This document shows positions 36,630-42,748 of a stretch of 50,117 nt of DNA, in pieces. Every line of letters starts with the position of its first letter. Position 1 is the first letter of the stretch. Made by a program: the position numbers and the translations under genes. The notes beneath the pieces were generated by a model, which did no database searches, was not told where the DNA came from, and was given only the letters and a program-made list of their open reading frames with translations. The stretch comes from a virus, in the IMG/VR virus record IMGVR_UViG_3300044639_000560, positions 1 to 50,117 of that record; one strand, 5' to 3'.

Positions 36630-36658
36630 ATAATATATGATCTGATCATACATTACAA
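36630..36658 (-). promoter_or_regulatory. Candidate promoter plus operator dyad for the terminase block
   Basis: Minus strand: TTGTAA (36658-36653), 17 bp, TATTAT (36635-36630). A dyad TATGATC-T-GATCATA (plus strand 36636-36650) fills the spacer and is a likely repressor or activator site. Transcription would begin near 36623, ahead of the winged-helix, terS, terL and portal genes. Confidence 0.55.
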
Positions 36659-36807
36659 TCATCATCTGCCATCTTGAGTTGCTGAGCGACCAGCTCATCG
36701 TATCCCTCTTTACCGCCGAAGAGTTTGTAGAACTCCTCCATGACAGCGGCATTCTCACCGAAGAGATGTCCTTCATCGTTATCGCCGAACTTCTCGTTAC
36801 CGTTCAT
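36646..36807 (-). CDS. Small acidic hypothetical protein (53 aa)
   Basis: Read by hand: begins MNGNEKFGDNDEGHLFGENA, contains EEFYKLFGGKEGYDELVAQQ and ends CNV. ATG 36807 overlaps the upstream TGA (ATGA) and has GGGAG upstream. It is acidic and helical with no known family. Its last codons overlap the promoter proposed for the terminase block. Confidence 0.55.
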   Translation of the reverse strand: MNGNEKFGDNDEGHLFGENAAVMEEFYKLFGGKEGYDELVAQQLKMADDDCNV

Positions 36808-36998
36808 TTAAGCATCTCCCTTTGGAGCTTACGTTCCAGATAGTCTATGACTGCATTAGACAGGACGGCTTCATGTTCAAGTGTTTTGACTCTGCACTGT
36901 TCTGCTTCTAACTGTGTTTCAAGCTCCAGAACCTGTAGTGACTCGCTCGGTTTGTAGGAGCCTACTGGTCTTCCAACTTTCTTTGTAACTGTTTTCAT
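36804..36998 (-). CDS. Small coiled-coil protein with AT-hook-like N-terminus (64 aa)
   Basis: KKVGRPVGSYKPSES (about 6-20) contains a GRP core like an AT-hook; residues 22-62 form a heptad-type helix (LELETQLEAEQCRVKTLEHE). It could bind A/T-rich DNA as a dimer. It starts at ATG 36998 with AAGGAA, and both ends overlap its neighbours by ATGA. Confidence 0.55.
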   Translation of the reverse strand: MKTVTKKVGRPVGSYKPSESLQVLELETQLEAEQCRVKTLEHEAVLSNAVIDYLERKLQREMLK

Positions 36999-37162
36999 GG
37001 TTTCATTTCCTTTTTGTATTTGATCATAGCATCGGCAATCTTGTATGCGGTGACTGCCCCCTTGTGACTTCTCTCTTCTTCACCTTCGCCCCACTTGTAG
37101 CCGTACTTAACTACTAATGCCATCATTGCCATTGCTGCTAGTTCGTCCCTGCTATCACTCAT
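36995..37162 (-). CDS. Small hypothetical protein (55 aa)
   Basis: Read by hand: MSDSRDELAAMAMMALVVKY, then GYKWGEGEEERSHKGAVTAY, and ends KKEMKP. GAGGAG precedes ATG 37162 and the stop overlaps the next ATG. The start MSDSRDELA resembles the tandem paralogue family upstream (MS.REEL), but the rest differs. Function unknown. Confidence 0.55.
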   Translation of the reverse strand: MSDSRDELAAMAMMALVVKYGYKWGEGEEERSHKGAVTAYKIADAMIKYKKEMKP

Positions 37163-37302
37163 GTGCTCTCCTCGTAGTCCTCCAAAGCAGCCTTAGCATT
37201 ATTGTATTCAACCTCCGCAGCATCCCTAGCATCATCAGCGGCATACCAAGCATCGCTAGCAGCCTTCATCGCCTTCACCAGTTCTTCTCTTGTCTCACTC
37301 AT
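37159..37302 (-). CDS. Tandem paralogue A: small helical protein (47 aa)
   Basis: Reads MSETREELVKAMKAASDAWY and ends AALEDYEEST. ATG 37302 was chosen because AAGGAG lies upstream; a longer frame to 37350 lacks a ribosome site. It is an Ala/Asp/Glu-rich single helix-hairpin type without Cys or membrane segment. It is a member of a four-copy family sharing M(S/T)xREEL...DA...A(A/L)L..Y(D/E)(K/E)E(N/S)T. Its last codons GAG GAG AGC ACA form the Shine-Dalgarno of the next gene. Confidence 0.6.
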   Translation of the reverse strand: MSETREELVKAMKAASDAWYAADDARDAAEVEYNNAKAALEDYEEST

Positions 37303-37484
37303 GTGTTCTCCTTGTCGTAAACCTGCAAAGCACCCTTGGCAATGAGCCAAATACGGTAAGCCTCAGCATCATATGCACGAGCAATGTCATTAGCATTCTC
37401 AATAGCATTAAAAACTTTCCTAGCAGCAATCGAAGCAGTTTTCGCCTCATCAAGTTTCTTCACCAGATCTTCTCTCGTTATCAT
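37299..37484 (-). CDS. Tandem paralogue B: small helical protein (61 aa)
   Basis: Reads MITREDLVKKLDEAKTASIA and ends GALQVYDKENT; the longest family member. AAGGAG precedes ATG 37484. The ATG shares one base with the previous TAA, and its terminal codons AAG GAG AAC ACA supply the ribosome site of paralogue A, with which it overlaps by ATGA. Function unknown. Confidence 0.6.
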   Translation of the reverse strand: MITREDLVKKLDEAKTASIAARKVFNAIENANDIARAYDAEAYRIWLIAKGALQVYDKENT

Positions 37485-37627
37485 TATTTGTTCTCCTTGT
37501 CGTAAGCCACTAAAGCGGCATGAGCAGCATCATAAGCATCACTAGCATCCTCCCTATTATCATCAGCAGCATAAAAAGAAGACGCAGCATCCTCAACCGC
37601 CTTCTCTAGTTCTTCTCTTGTACTCAT
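37484..37627 (-). CDS. Tandem paralogue C: small helical protein (47 aa)
   Basis: Read by hand: MSTREELEKAVEDAASSFYA and ends ALVAYDKENK. The Tyr/Ala/Asp-rich middle (YAADDNREDASDAYDAAHAA) closely matches paralogue A. The start at 37627 has GGGGGAGG upstream. The DKEN codons again make AAGGAG for the next gene. Confidence 0.6.
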   Translation of the reverse strand: MSTREELEKAVEDAASSFYAADDNREDASDAYDAAHAALVAYDKENK

Positions 37628-37633
37628 GTGTTC

Positions 37634-37831
37634 TTATCCTCCCCCAACATTGTCAGACATAACTGAAAGAGCTAATGCCTCGCCTCGTGCTGCCGCCGCT
37701 TTCAATTCTGCTATTGCATATAACGTGTTTTCGGTATCGCTGCATCCGTCATCACCGATTCCCAGTGCCTCATCAATCGCAACAAGCGAGCGAATGGCAT
37801 CTTCTAACATGTTCTTGTAGTAGTCAGTCAT
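37634..37831 (-). CDS. Small hypothetical protein inside the tandem array (65 aa)
   Basis: Reads MTDYYKNMLEDAIRSLVAID, then EALGIGDDGCSDTENTLYAI, and ends SDNVGGG. It is not clearly related to the neighbouring paralogues but is transcribed with them. Its ATG overlaps the upstream TGA. The three terminal Gly codons (GGG GGA GGA) form the Shine-Dalgarno for paralogue C. Function unknown. Confidence 0.6.
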   Translation of the reverse strand: MTDYYKNMLEDAIRSLVAIDEALGIGDDGCSDTENTLYAIAELKAAAARGEALALSVMSDNVGGG

Positions 37832-37974
37832 GTGTTCTCCTTATCGTAATTCTTCAAAGCCCTCCACGCAGCATCCAAAGCGCACCAAACTGCATCAGCA
37901 GCAGAATGAGTATTAACATTCCAAGCATCCCTAGCATCATCAAGCTTCTTCACCAGTTCTTCTCTCTTTGTCAT
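37828..37974 (-). CDS. Tandem paralogue D: small helical protein (48 aa)
   Basis: Read by hand: MTKREELVKKLDDARDAWNV and ends ALKNYDKENT. It shares the family's start and end with paralogues A-C while the centre (THSAADAVWCALDAAWRA) has drifted. GGGAGG lies upstream of ATG 37974; both ends overlap neighbours by ATGA. Confidence 0.6.
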   Translation of the reverse strand: MTKREELVKKLDDARDAWNVNTHSAADAVWCALDAAWRALKNYDKENT

Positions 37975-38324
37975 TCTGATCCCTCCCAATGTTCACACTG
38001 GCATACATATCTACCAGCATTGTGCGATGAGTTCCTGAGAAACGAGTGCGGTGCATCTGGATGAGTTTTGCAATCGATGTAATCAGCAGCATTACCGTCA
38101 TCAGATTCTTTGCACCAAGTATCGAACTCTTCTGTGTTCTCCTTAGTGTCAGTCCACTTCCATCCAATGAAAATGTAGGTCATCTTTTGGTGAAACCAAT
38201 TTGGGCGTTTTGCCAAGCATATTCTCATGCCGTTCTTGCCACCAAGACTCCAATGTCCGGCATATACCGGGGTGTAGTCAATTGAGGTGAACGTGGTATG
38301 TTGTGTTGTGTCATTGTCACTCAT
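37971..38324 (-). CDS. Hypothetical Cys/His-containing protein (117 aa)
   Basis: ATG 38324 was chosen (AAAGGAG upstream) over a longer frame to 38381. It is a Trp-rich protein (PVYAGHWSLGGKNGMRICLA; YIFIGWKWTDTKE) whose C-terminal part has several Cys and His residues (YIDCKTHPDAPHSFLRNSSH, then YVCQCEHWEG), so a metal site is possible. No family is recognised. The stop overlaps paralogue D. Confidence 0.55.
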   Translation of the reverse strand: MSDNDTTQHTTFTSIDYTPVYAGHWSLGGKNGMRICLAKRPNWFHQKMTYIFIGWKWTDTKENTEEFDTWCKESDDGNAADYIDCKTHPDAPHSFLRNSSHNAGRYVCQCEHWEGSE

Positions 38325-38334
38325 GTGTTCTCCT

Positions 38335-38577
38335 TTAATCGAGTGGGGTAAGAAGCAAACTACAGCACCCTTCTCCACCAATCATTTTTTTGTTGTGTTC
38401 AAGATAACGGCGAATAATGTCCGCATCTTCAATCTCGTATCTTCTCTGTTCCATTGAGAGCAATGTAAAAACTACATTTAGAGGTCTTGAATACCCAGAC
38501 ATTAATATGTTGTTGAGTCTTAAAGCCATCTCCAAATCTCGCAGATTTCTTAGTTCGTCTTCTTCTTTGGCACTCAT
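38335..38577 (-). CDS. Hypothetical protein (80 aa)
   Basis: Reads MSAKEEDELRNLRDLEMALR, then PLNVVFTLLSMEQRRYEIED, and ends in a Cys pair (GGEGCCSLLLTPLD). Helical; no known domain. Its ATG overlaps the stop of the HTH gene (ATGA), with GGAG upstream. Confidence 0.5.
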   Translation of the reverse strand: MSAKEEDELRNLRDLEMALRLNNILMSGYSRPLNVVFTLLSMEQRRYEIEDADIIRRYLEHNKKMIGGEGCCSLLLTPLD

Positions 38578-38828
38578 GACTCCGCCTTGAACTTATCTAT
38601 CCTCTGATTACACGCAAAGCGCATTAGTATCCAGTCATAGCCACCCATCATGCGCTCACCAGTCTCGGCCTCATGGATAGTAAGCGGGCATATCTTGGTT
38701 AACAGACCCAGCTCTACTTGAGTAAGGCCAGCCGCCAGTCTAATCGCCTTAACTGCTTCAGGGGTTTGCATCGTGCTGCTCATGATCATTGGTTGAATTG
38801 AGTTTGCGCTCATTCTCCTCGAACTCAT
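38574..38828 (-). CDS. XRE-type HTH protein (up to 84 aa)
   Basis: The core TPEAVKAIRLAAGLTQVELG followed by PLTIHEAETGERMMGGYDWI is a Cro/CI-type helix-turn-helix with the usual (A/G)LTQxELG...xxxxxxEtG pattern. It probably acts as a regulator of the small-gene operon. The start is unsure: ATG 38828, 38810, 38789 or 38783 are all in frame and none has an ideal ribosome site. The HTH core begins only after the last of these, so the domain is intact either way. Confidence 0.65.
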   Translation of the reverse strand: MSSRRMSANSIQPMIMSSTMQTPEAVKAIRLAAGLTQVELGLLTKICPLTIHEAETGERMMGGYDWILMRFACNQRIDKFKAES

Positions 38829-38940
38829 CGATGATATGTTTGTAGCTATCCAGCAGCTGCTCTTGTGTTTCCTTATTGGCGCGGGAGTACGACAGGACTG
38901 TACGGGCTACTGCCACTTGATATGAATCATTGATACTCAT
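38758..38940 (-). CDS. Small helical hypothetical protein (60 aa)
   Basis: Reads MSINDSYQVAVARTVLSYSR, then QLLDSYKHIIDEFEENERKL, and ends DHEQHDANP. ATG 38940 has GGAGAAG upstream; a longer frame to 39012 lacks one. An acidic amphipathic helix. It overlaps the HTH gene by up to 71 bases depending on that gene's start. Confidence 0.5.
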   Translation of the reverse strand: MSINDSYQVAVARTVLSYSRANKETQEQLLDSYKHIIDEFEENERKLNSTNDHEQHDANP

Positions 38941-38941
38941 G

Positions 38942-39055
38942 TTACTTCTCCAAGAATAGTTTGATTGCAAGGTAACCAGCAGCCCCGAATGAGAACGATA
39001 CGATGATATCAATCAGGACTGCATGCTTCAGGTAGAACTTAACTTTGTCGTTCAC
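38942..39055 (-). CDS. Tiny single-pass membrane protein (37 aa)
   Basis: Read by hand from GTG 39055, which overlaps the upstream TGA (GTGA): MNDKVKFYLKHAVLIDIIVS, followed by FSFGAAGYLAIKLFLEK. One membrane segment spans about 12-34. There is no clear Shine-Dalgarno beyond coupling. Such tiny membrane proteins can act as lysis helpers or host-membrane modulators, but nothing specific can be said. Confidence 0.45.
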   Translation of the reverse strand: MNDKVKFYLKHAVLIDIIVSFSFGAAGYLAIKLFLEK

Positions 39056-39345
39056 GATGGGTTATTTCTAGCGCGTGGGGCGCAGTTTACATCTATCACC
39101 ACATCGGACATCTGGTTCGAGACTAGGCGCTTTGCATAGAAGGTCACTGCACGGAATCCATTGTCGTGACAGTCTGTGATTGCCTGAATGACTTCATTGC
39201 GTGACATGGGCCTGATTGTCTCCTCGAGTACTAGGGTCTGCCGTGAGGCTTCTGGCATATTTGCATGCCGGATGTTGGGGGGTGAGCTGCATGCCGCCAG
39301 TGATGCCAGTGATAGTGCCGCCACTACATAATATATGCTCTTCAT
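39052..39345 (-). CDS. Small secreted lipoprotein (97 aa)
   Basis: A signal peptide (MKSIYYVVAALSLASLAACS) with lipobox LAAC gives a predicted mature lipidated Cys at residue 18. The mature part has RQTLVLEETIRPMSRNEVIQ, then FRAVTFYAKRLVSNQMSDVV and DVNCAP; I have seen this layout in other phage small lipoproteins. ATG 39345 was chosen for GGAGATT upstream. It would sit in the inner or outer membrane of a Gram-negative host. Superinfection exclusion is one possible role. Confidence 0.7.
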   Translation of the reverse strand: MKSIYYVVAALSLASLAACSSPPNIRHANMPEASRQTLVLEETIRPMSRNEVIQAITDCHDNGFRAVTFYAKRLVSNQMSDVVIDVNCAPRARNNPS

Positions 39346-39365
39346 TTTAATCTCCAAAGTTTAGG

Positions 39366-39491
39366 TTAGATACAATTATTATCAATTGATGATACGAGTG
39401 CTAGTGCGAGTACGATACAAAGTACAACGAGCCAAGGTGCTGCAGAAAATGGTTTGCTTGCTGGCGGCATATCGTCATAGCGCCTTCTCAT
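39366..39491 (-). CDS. Tiny single-pass membrane protein (41 aa)
   Basis: Read by hand: MRRRYDDMPPASKPFSAAPW, then LVVLCIVLALALVSSIDNNC and I. A basic N-terminus is followed by one membrane helix at about 20-36. The ATG overlaps the upstream stop (ATGA). It lies immediately before the lipoprotein gene, so the two may work at the same membrane. Confidence 0.5.
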   Translation of the reverse strand: MRRRYDDMPPASKPFSAAPWLVVLCIVLALALVSSIDNNCI

Positions 39492-39664
39492 GCTGCCACC
39501 TCATCAAGATACTGCTGGTAGTTGCATTCGTTGGTTTCTTCGATCCACTGATCGACCATCTCATTGAAGTGCTCTTTGTGCATCCAGTTCCCTTCATTGA
39601 GTATCCGAAGGGAAGCCGCACCTATCTGAAAGTCTGTTGGCATAAACGAGTCGTATGATTTCAT
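39488..39664 (-). CDS. Small hypothetical protein (58 aa)
   Basis: Reads MKSYDSFMPTDFQIGAASLR, then KEHFNEMVDQWIEETNECNY, and ends DEVAA. ATG 39664 was chosen for GGAGATAC upstream; the frame is open to 39694 without a ribosome site. No family is recognised. Confidence 0.5.
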   Translation of the reverse strand: MKSYDSFMPTDFQIGAASLRILNEGNWMHKEHFNEMVDQWIEETNECNYQQYLDEVAA

Positions 39665-39683
39665 TTTGTATCTCCAGTAAAAA

Positions 39684-39884
39684 TTAATATACAAAGAAAT
39701 TTTCTACTACCTCATCACAGAAACCAAGTAGGTTATTAACCGCTTCATCCTTGGTACACCCGAAAGCTACTCGACCATTAGGCATTTCTGCAATCCAATC
39801 GTTGATGCCCAATTCAATCTGCTTATCTAATGAGAAGTCATTGGTGCAAGTATTTGCAATTTCGTAAACTTCGAAGTTATTCAT
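39684..39884 (-). CDS. Small hypothetical protein (66 aa)
   Basis: Reads MNNFEVYEIANTCTNDFSLD, then WIAEMPNGRVAFGCTKDEAV, and ends FFVY. It is a compact alpha/beta protein with no recognised motif. GGAGATAAC precedes ATG 39884, and a UUCG-loop hairpin lies just upstream, so its level may be set by attenuation. Confidence 0.55.
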   Translation of the reverse strand: MNNFEVYEIANTCTNDFSLDKQIELGINDWIAEMPNGRVAFGCTKDEAVNNLLGFCDEVVENFFVY

Positions 39885-39901
39885 TTGTTATCTCCAGAGA
39901 A

Positions 39902-39919
39902 TCCTCCCCGAAGGGAGGA
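39902..39919 (-). terminator. UUCG-tetraloop hairpin, probable attenuator
   Basis: On the minus strand TCCTCCC-TTCG-GGGAGGA forms a perfect 7-bp stem with a UUCG loop, followed by TTCTCT. It lies between two co-directional small genes. The weak T tract suggests partial termination. Confidence 0.6.
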
Positions 39920-39925
39920 GGGTTG

Positions 39926-40219
39926 TTAGTATGAGTAGAATCCAAACTGACTGCATATTCCGACATAACCACCAACTGATGTTTTTCTATTTACAAGTTC
40001 GTTCATGTTCACCGCTCCGATCCATCTACCCCACGCTGCGTTGAATACGACTACATATTCTGCTTCACGTTTAGTTCTGTCGAAATGGTTTGCTGCCATT
40101 TGGGCCATTTTAGAAGTAGCCTTTTCTGCGGCAGCCTGAGTCTTGTAATTCTTGCATGGGGATTTGTTGGTAGCCCTGTACTCTTCTACTCGTGCGATCA
40201 AGGTATCGATTGTGTTCAT
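39926..40219 (-). CDS. Hypothetical early protein (97 aa)
   Basis: The first gene of the leftward small-gene block. The start MNTIDTLIARVEEYRATNKS (ATG 40219) has GGAGATG upstream and is preferred over ATG 40225. The C-terminal half YVVVFNAAWGRWIGAVNMNE, then SVGGYVGICSQFGFYSY, is a sequence type I recognise from small phage genes of unknown function. It is a likely early host-interaction protein by position. Confidence 0.6.
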   Translation of the reverse strand: MNTIDTLIARVEEYRATNKSPCKNYKTQAAAEKATSKMAQMAANHFDRTKREAEYVVVFNAAWGRWIGAVNMNELVNRKTSVGGYVGICSQFGFYSY

Positions 40220-40262
40220 TTGCATCTCCAGTTTTTGCTCTCAGCCGAAGCGGCCTCGATGT

Positions 40263-40295
40263 GTAATATATTACGCTGTTCATAATATATGTCAA
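40263..40295 (-). promoter_or_regulatory. Leftward early promoter with palindromic operator
   Basis: Minus strand: perfect -35 TTGACA (40295-40290), 16 bp, -10 TAATAT (40273-40268). A perfect 12-bp palindrome GTAATATATTAC (40263-40274) covers the -10 and is a likely operator. It would drive the small-gene block from 40219. Confidence 0.65.
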
Positions 40296-40322
40296 CATTT
40301 ATTTTACTGTCCCAATCTTCCG

Positions 40323-40438
40323 TACATCGAGCGTACCAACGTACCCCCTCTAAAGAGGGGGGTACGGTACGGTACACTATTCTCGTTTTTGTCATAAAAC
40401 GTACCAGTACGCCACGGTACGGTACGGTACGCCGGTAC
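40323..40438. repeat. GTAC-rich iterated region (12 GTAC motifs)
   Basis: Twelve copies of the palindrome GTAC lie within about 115 bp, including two runs of three tandem GGTAC units. A near-perfect hairpin GTACCCCCTCT-AA-AGAGGGGGGTAC (40341-40365) is included. It lies between the primase stop and the leftward promoter. Candidate roles are replication-origin iterons, an operator array, or a terminator. Confidence 0.7.
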
Positions 40439-40439
40439 G

Positions 40440-42461
40440 CTACCTGCTGTTCTTCAATAAAATCAACTGCATACACCAACCTGCCTCGGCAACCACCCAC
40501 CCATTCTCCTGATCTATGATGGAGCCATCGGCTCTGAGTGCCCCGATCAGCTGATCCGAGCTCCCCGGCCTCAATTTCCGTGCGATGAGGGTGTCCGACA
40601 CCCCGTCCGCCGTCAATTTCTCCACCAACCCCGACCGACTGATGTACGGTTTGCCATCCCGAACCTCCGCGCCCGAGCTCCAAAATGCATCGGTAATTGT
40701 CTTCTTGAAGACATCCAACTTGGAATCTTTCTTGGCCTCTGGGGGGGCATCGACATGAATCACAGCTGCCGCCATCGATGGCTCACCGTCCTCGTTATCC
40801 CAGCCCGGAACCGCGAACCGCTCGAGCTCCACCCAGACCGAGTCGGTAAGCTCACTGTCCTTGCTCTTGCGCTGCACGATCTCGATGGGGCCACCACGCT
40901 GCTTGCTTGGGACGATACTGATCTCAATGTCCAGCGCCCCGCGCCACGCGCTACTGCCCCGTGCCCGGTGCTGTGACTCTTCCGACACACCAGTATGATG
41001 TACCAACAGTACGGTACAACTGTACTTCCGCATCAGGATCGCGCAGGCATCCAGCATGCCCTTGGTATCAACCGAGGAGTTCTCATCCCCGAGCAGGAAC
41101 CTATGCAGGGTATCTACTACAATGATTGCAGGCTTATGCTCAAGGCTGTTGATGTTATCTACTACACGCTGCAGGCCCTCTCTCGTATTCAGATCACAGC
41201 CATCACGGGAGATGTGCATCCTGAGACGCGGTATACGATGGTAATGCTTCCACCCGGCCACACGAGACTTGATGCCCTTGTGACCCTCACCCGCCAGATA
41301 CACCACATGTGCACCCGGCTTGATCTTGTGCTGCTCCCCGCACCAATCAGGAATATCTGCCGCCATCCTGAGAATCCAATCCAGAACCACGAACGTCTTG
41401 CCGCCAGCTGACGGGCCATGAACCATGATCAGGGCCTCGGCCTGAATCCACTTCTTGACTAACCAAGTAATCGGCTCTGGCTTGGAGCAGAACTCATCTG
41501 CCTGCACGAGCCAGTCGAGTTTTGGTGGCATGAGCAGGATTGACAGATCTCTTCCCGCTGCCACATAATCATTGGCATCCCCTCTCTCGGGAGGGGTGAT
41601 CGTGCGCGTCTTATAGAGTAAAGAGGCTTGGTCGGCTTGGGACTGCCCAACGCCGGACTCATCATTATCTGCAACGATAACAATGTCCTGAGTTATCCCA
41701 TACATATCTCGCATGATTCCGGCGACCTTAACCAGATTGGATGCTGAGTATGCCGCCACACATGGGCGACCAGTTTGCTCGGCTATTGTTGCTGCGGTAG
41801 CGAACCCCTCGGCGATGTACAGTGTACCGGGCTCATCGAACTTATCTACCATCCAGAACTTTCCGCTTGTAGATCCGCCAACGTGATATAGCTTTTCGCC
41901 ATCTGCGGAGATGTACTGCAGGGAGCATAGGATCGAGTGCTCGTCATACAGCGGCAGAACAAGTCGGCCATCCCCCGTCACCCGCGCACCATGCGGCACG
42001 ATGCCCTTGCGCTTCAGGTATGGATGATCGATTGTGGCCTGAGTGCAGCCAGCCCAAATTGTCTCAACGACATTTGCAGCGACTTCATGCTTCTTCTCTG
42101 TCTCTGCATCCCGCAGTGCGCGGGCCTCTGAGAGCCTGCGAGTGTGCGACATTTCCTCCCAAGAAGAGATCTCCCGTCCTATGTCGGCGCGAAACGGCAT
42201 CTCAACACTTGATCGCCAGTCACCGAACCTACCTGCAGGTATGCCGTCACCAAAACATACATACCAACCCGACTTATCGCCATGGCCGCTACCACCCTTT
42301 GTGCCGGACGCGAACCGATGCAGCCTGCCGTCTAACCTGATATCTGTAGGCGGCTCGAGCCCAGCAGATCGCATGGCATTCGCCAGCTGTATCTCTGGCG
42401 GATCAATTTGCGGTTGGTTAGATGGAGACCAATCGCCAAGTATCTCTGTCAGATCTGCCAT
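40440..42461 (-). CDS. Primase-helicase: Toprim plus RepA-like ATPase (673 aa)
   Basis: Makes primers and unwinds DNA at the phage origin. The N-terminal part (about 44-85: DGRLHRFASGTKGG, GRFGDW) looks like plasmid-type primase leaders. A Toprim domain has E218 (LYIAEG), D265/D267 (VIVADND) and RGDANDY (293-299). A RecA-fold helicase has Walker A GPSAGGKT (349-356), Walker B AIIVVD (D450) and a motif ending LLVHHTG. The last 120 residues may be a winged-helix tail (SGLVEKLTADGVSDTLIARK). ATG 42461 overlaps the HTH gene by 13 bases. Its 3' end abuts the GTAC array. Confidence 0.85.
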   Translation of the reverse strand: MADLTEILGDWSPSNQPQIDPPEIQLANAMRSAGLEPPTDIRLDGRLHRFASGTKGGSGHGDKSGWYVCFGDGIPAGRFGDWRSSVEMPFRADIGREISSWEEMSHTRRLSEARALRDAETEKKHEVAANVVETIWAGCTQATIDHPYLKRKGIVPHGARVTGDGRLVLPLYDEHSILCSLQYISADGEKLYHVGGSTSGKFWMVDKFDEPGTLYIAEGFATAATIAEQTGRPCVAAYSASNLVKVAGIMRDMYGITQDIVIVADNDESGVGQSQADQASLLYKTRTITPPERGDANDYVAAGRDLSILLMPPKLDWLVQADEFCSKPEPITWLVKKWIQAEALIMVHGPSAGGKTFVVLDWILRMAADIPDWCGEQHKIKPGAHVVYLAGEGHKGIKSRVAGWKHYHRIPRLRMHISRDGCDLNTREGLQRVVDNINSLEHKPAIIVVDTLHRFLLGDENSSVDTKGMLDACAILMRKYSCTVLLVHHTGVSEESQHRARGSSAWRGALDIEISIVPSKQRGGPIEIVQRKSKDSELTDSVWVELERFAVPGWDNEDGEPSMAAAVIHVDAPPEAKKDSKLDVFKKTITDAFWSSGAEVRDGKPYISRSGLVEKLTADGVSDTLIARKLRPGSSDQLIGALRADGSIIDQENGWVVAEAGWCMQLILLKNSR

Positions 42462-42628
42462 GTGCGGTTCTCCAAATAATCGCTGAGCAGTTTGACTGTC
42501 TCATACGATGGCTTGGAGTCCGGGCTGAAGAACCGATAGACCGTGCTGGGATGTATGCCAGCTCGCTCCGCGACCTTCTTTAAGTTTGAATCAGTAAGAT
42601 GTAGCTTTATCTCTTCCACGGTCATCAT
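42449..42628 (-). CDS. Small HTH regulator (59-60 aa)
   Basis: Starts MMTVEEIKLHLTDSNLKKVA with a helix-turn-helix AERAGIHPSTVYRFF then PSYETVKLLSDYLENR, like short Cro/LacI-type DNA-binding proteins. ATG 42628 (or 42625) has GAGGG about 8 bases upstream; longer frames to 42760 run into the promoter region. It faces the divergent early promoters, making it the prime candidate for their repressor or timing switch. It overlaps the primase gene. Confidence 0.65.
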   Translation of the reverse strand: MMTVEEIKLHLTDSNLKKVAERAGIHPSTVYRFFSPDSKPSYETVKLLSDYLENRTWQI

Positions 42629-42663
42629 TGTTAGCACCCTCGTAATTAATTTGTCGATAACGC

Positions 42664-42728
42664 TTGCAATATAATTCATCTTGAAATAATATACAACCTG
42701 CATCGACCGGGAATTTCCCCAACCGATG
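42664..42728 (+). promoter_or_regulatory. Divergent control region: rightward promoter and long dyad
   Basis: Plus strand: TTGCAA (42664-42669), 17 bp, TAATAT (42687-42692), with transcription expected near 42699. Immediately after it a 28-bp imperfect dyad runs 42701-42728, with outer arms CATCG/CGATG and inner core GGGAATTTCCC (42709-42719). This could be a repressor site or a 5' leader hairpin. A weaker leftward promoter (TTGTAT, 17 bp, TATATT on the minus strand) overlaps it and would serve the HTH-primase genes. Confidence 0.55.
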
Positions 42729-42748
42729 TAAATAAATAGGAGATTCAA

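Noticed and set aside
36582-36776. A 64-codon minus-strand frame
   Set aside because: It overlaps, out of frame, a 53-aa gene that has a ribosome site and ATGA coupling; its translation is low-complexity and it lacks a ribosome site.
40216-40683. A 155-codon minus-strand frame across the GTAC array
   Set aside because: It is a shadow of the primase 3' end and runs through the promoter region; its translation is Gly/Arg-rich with no recognisable motif.
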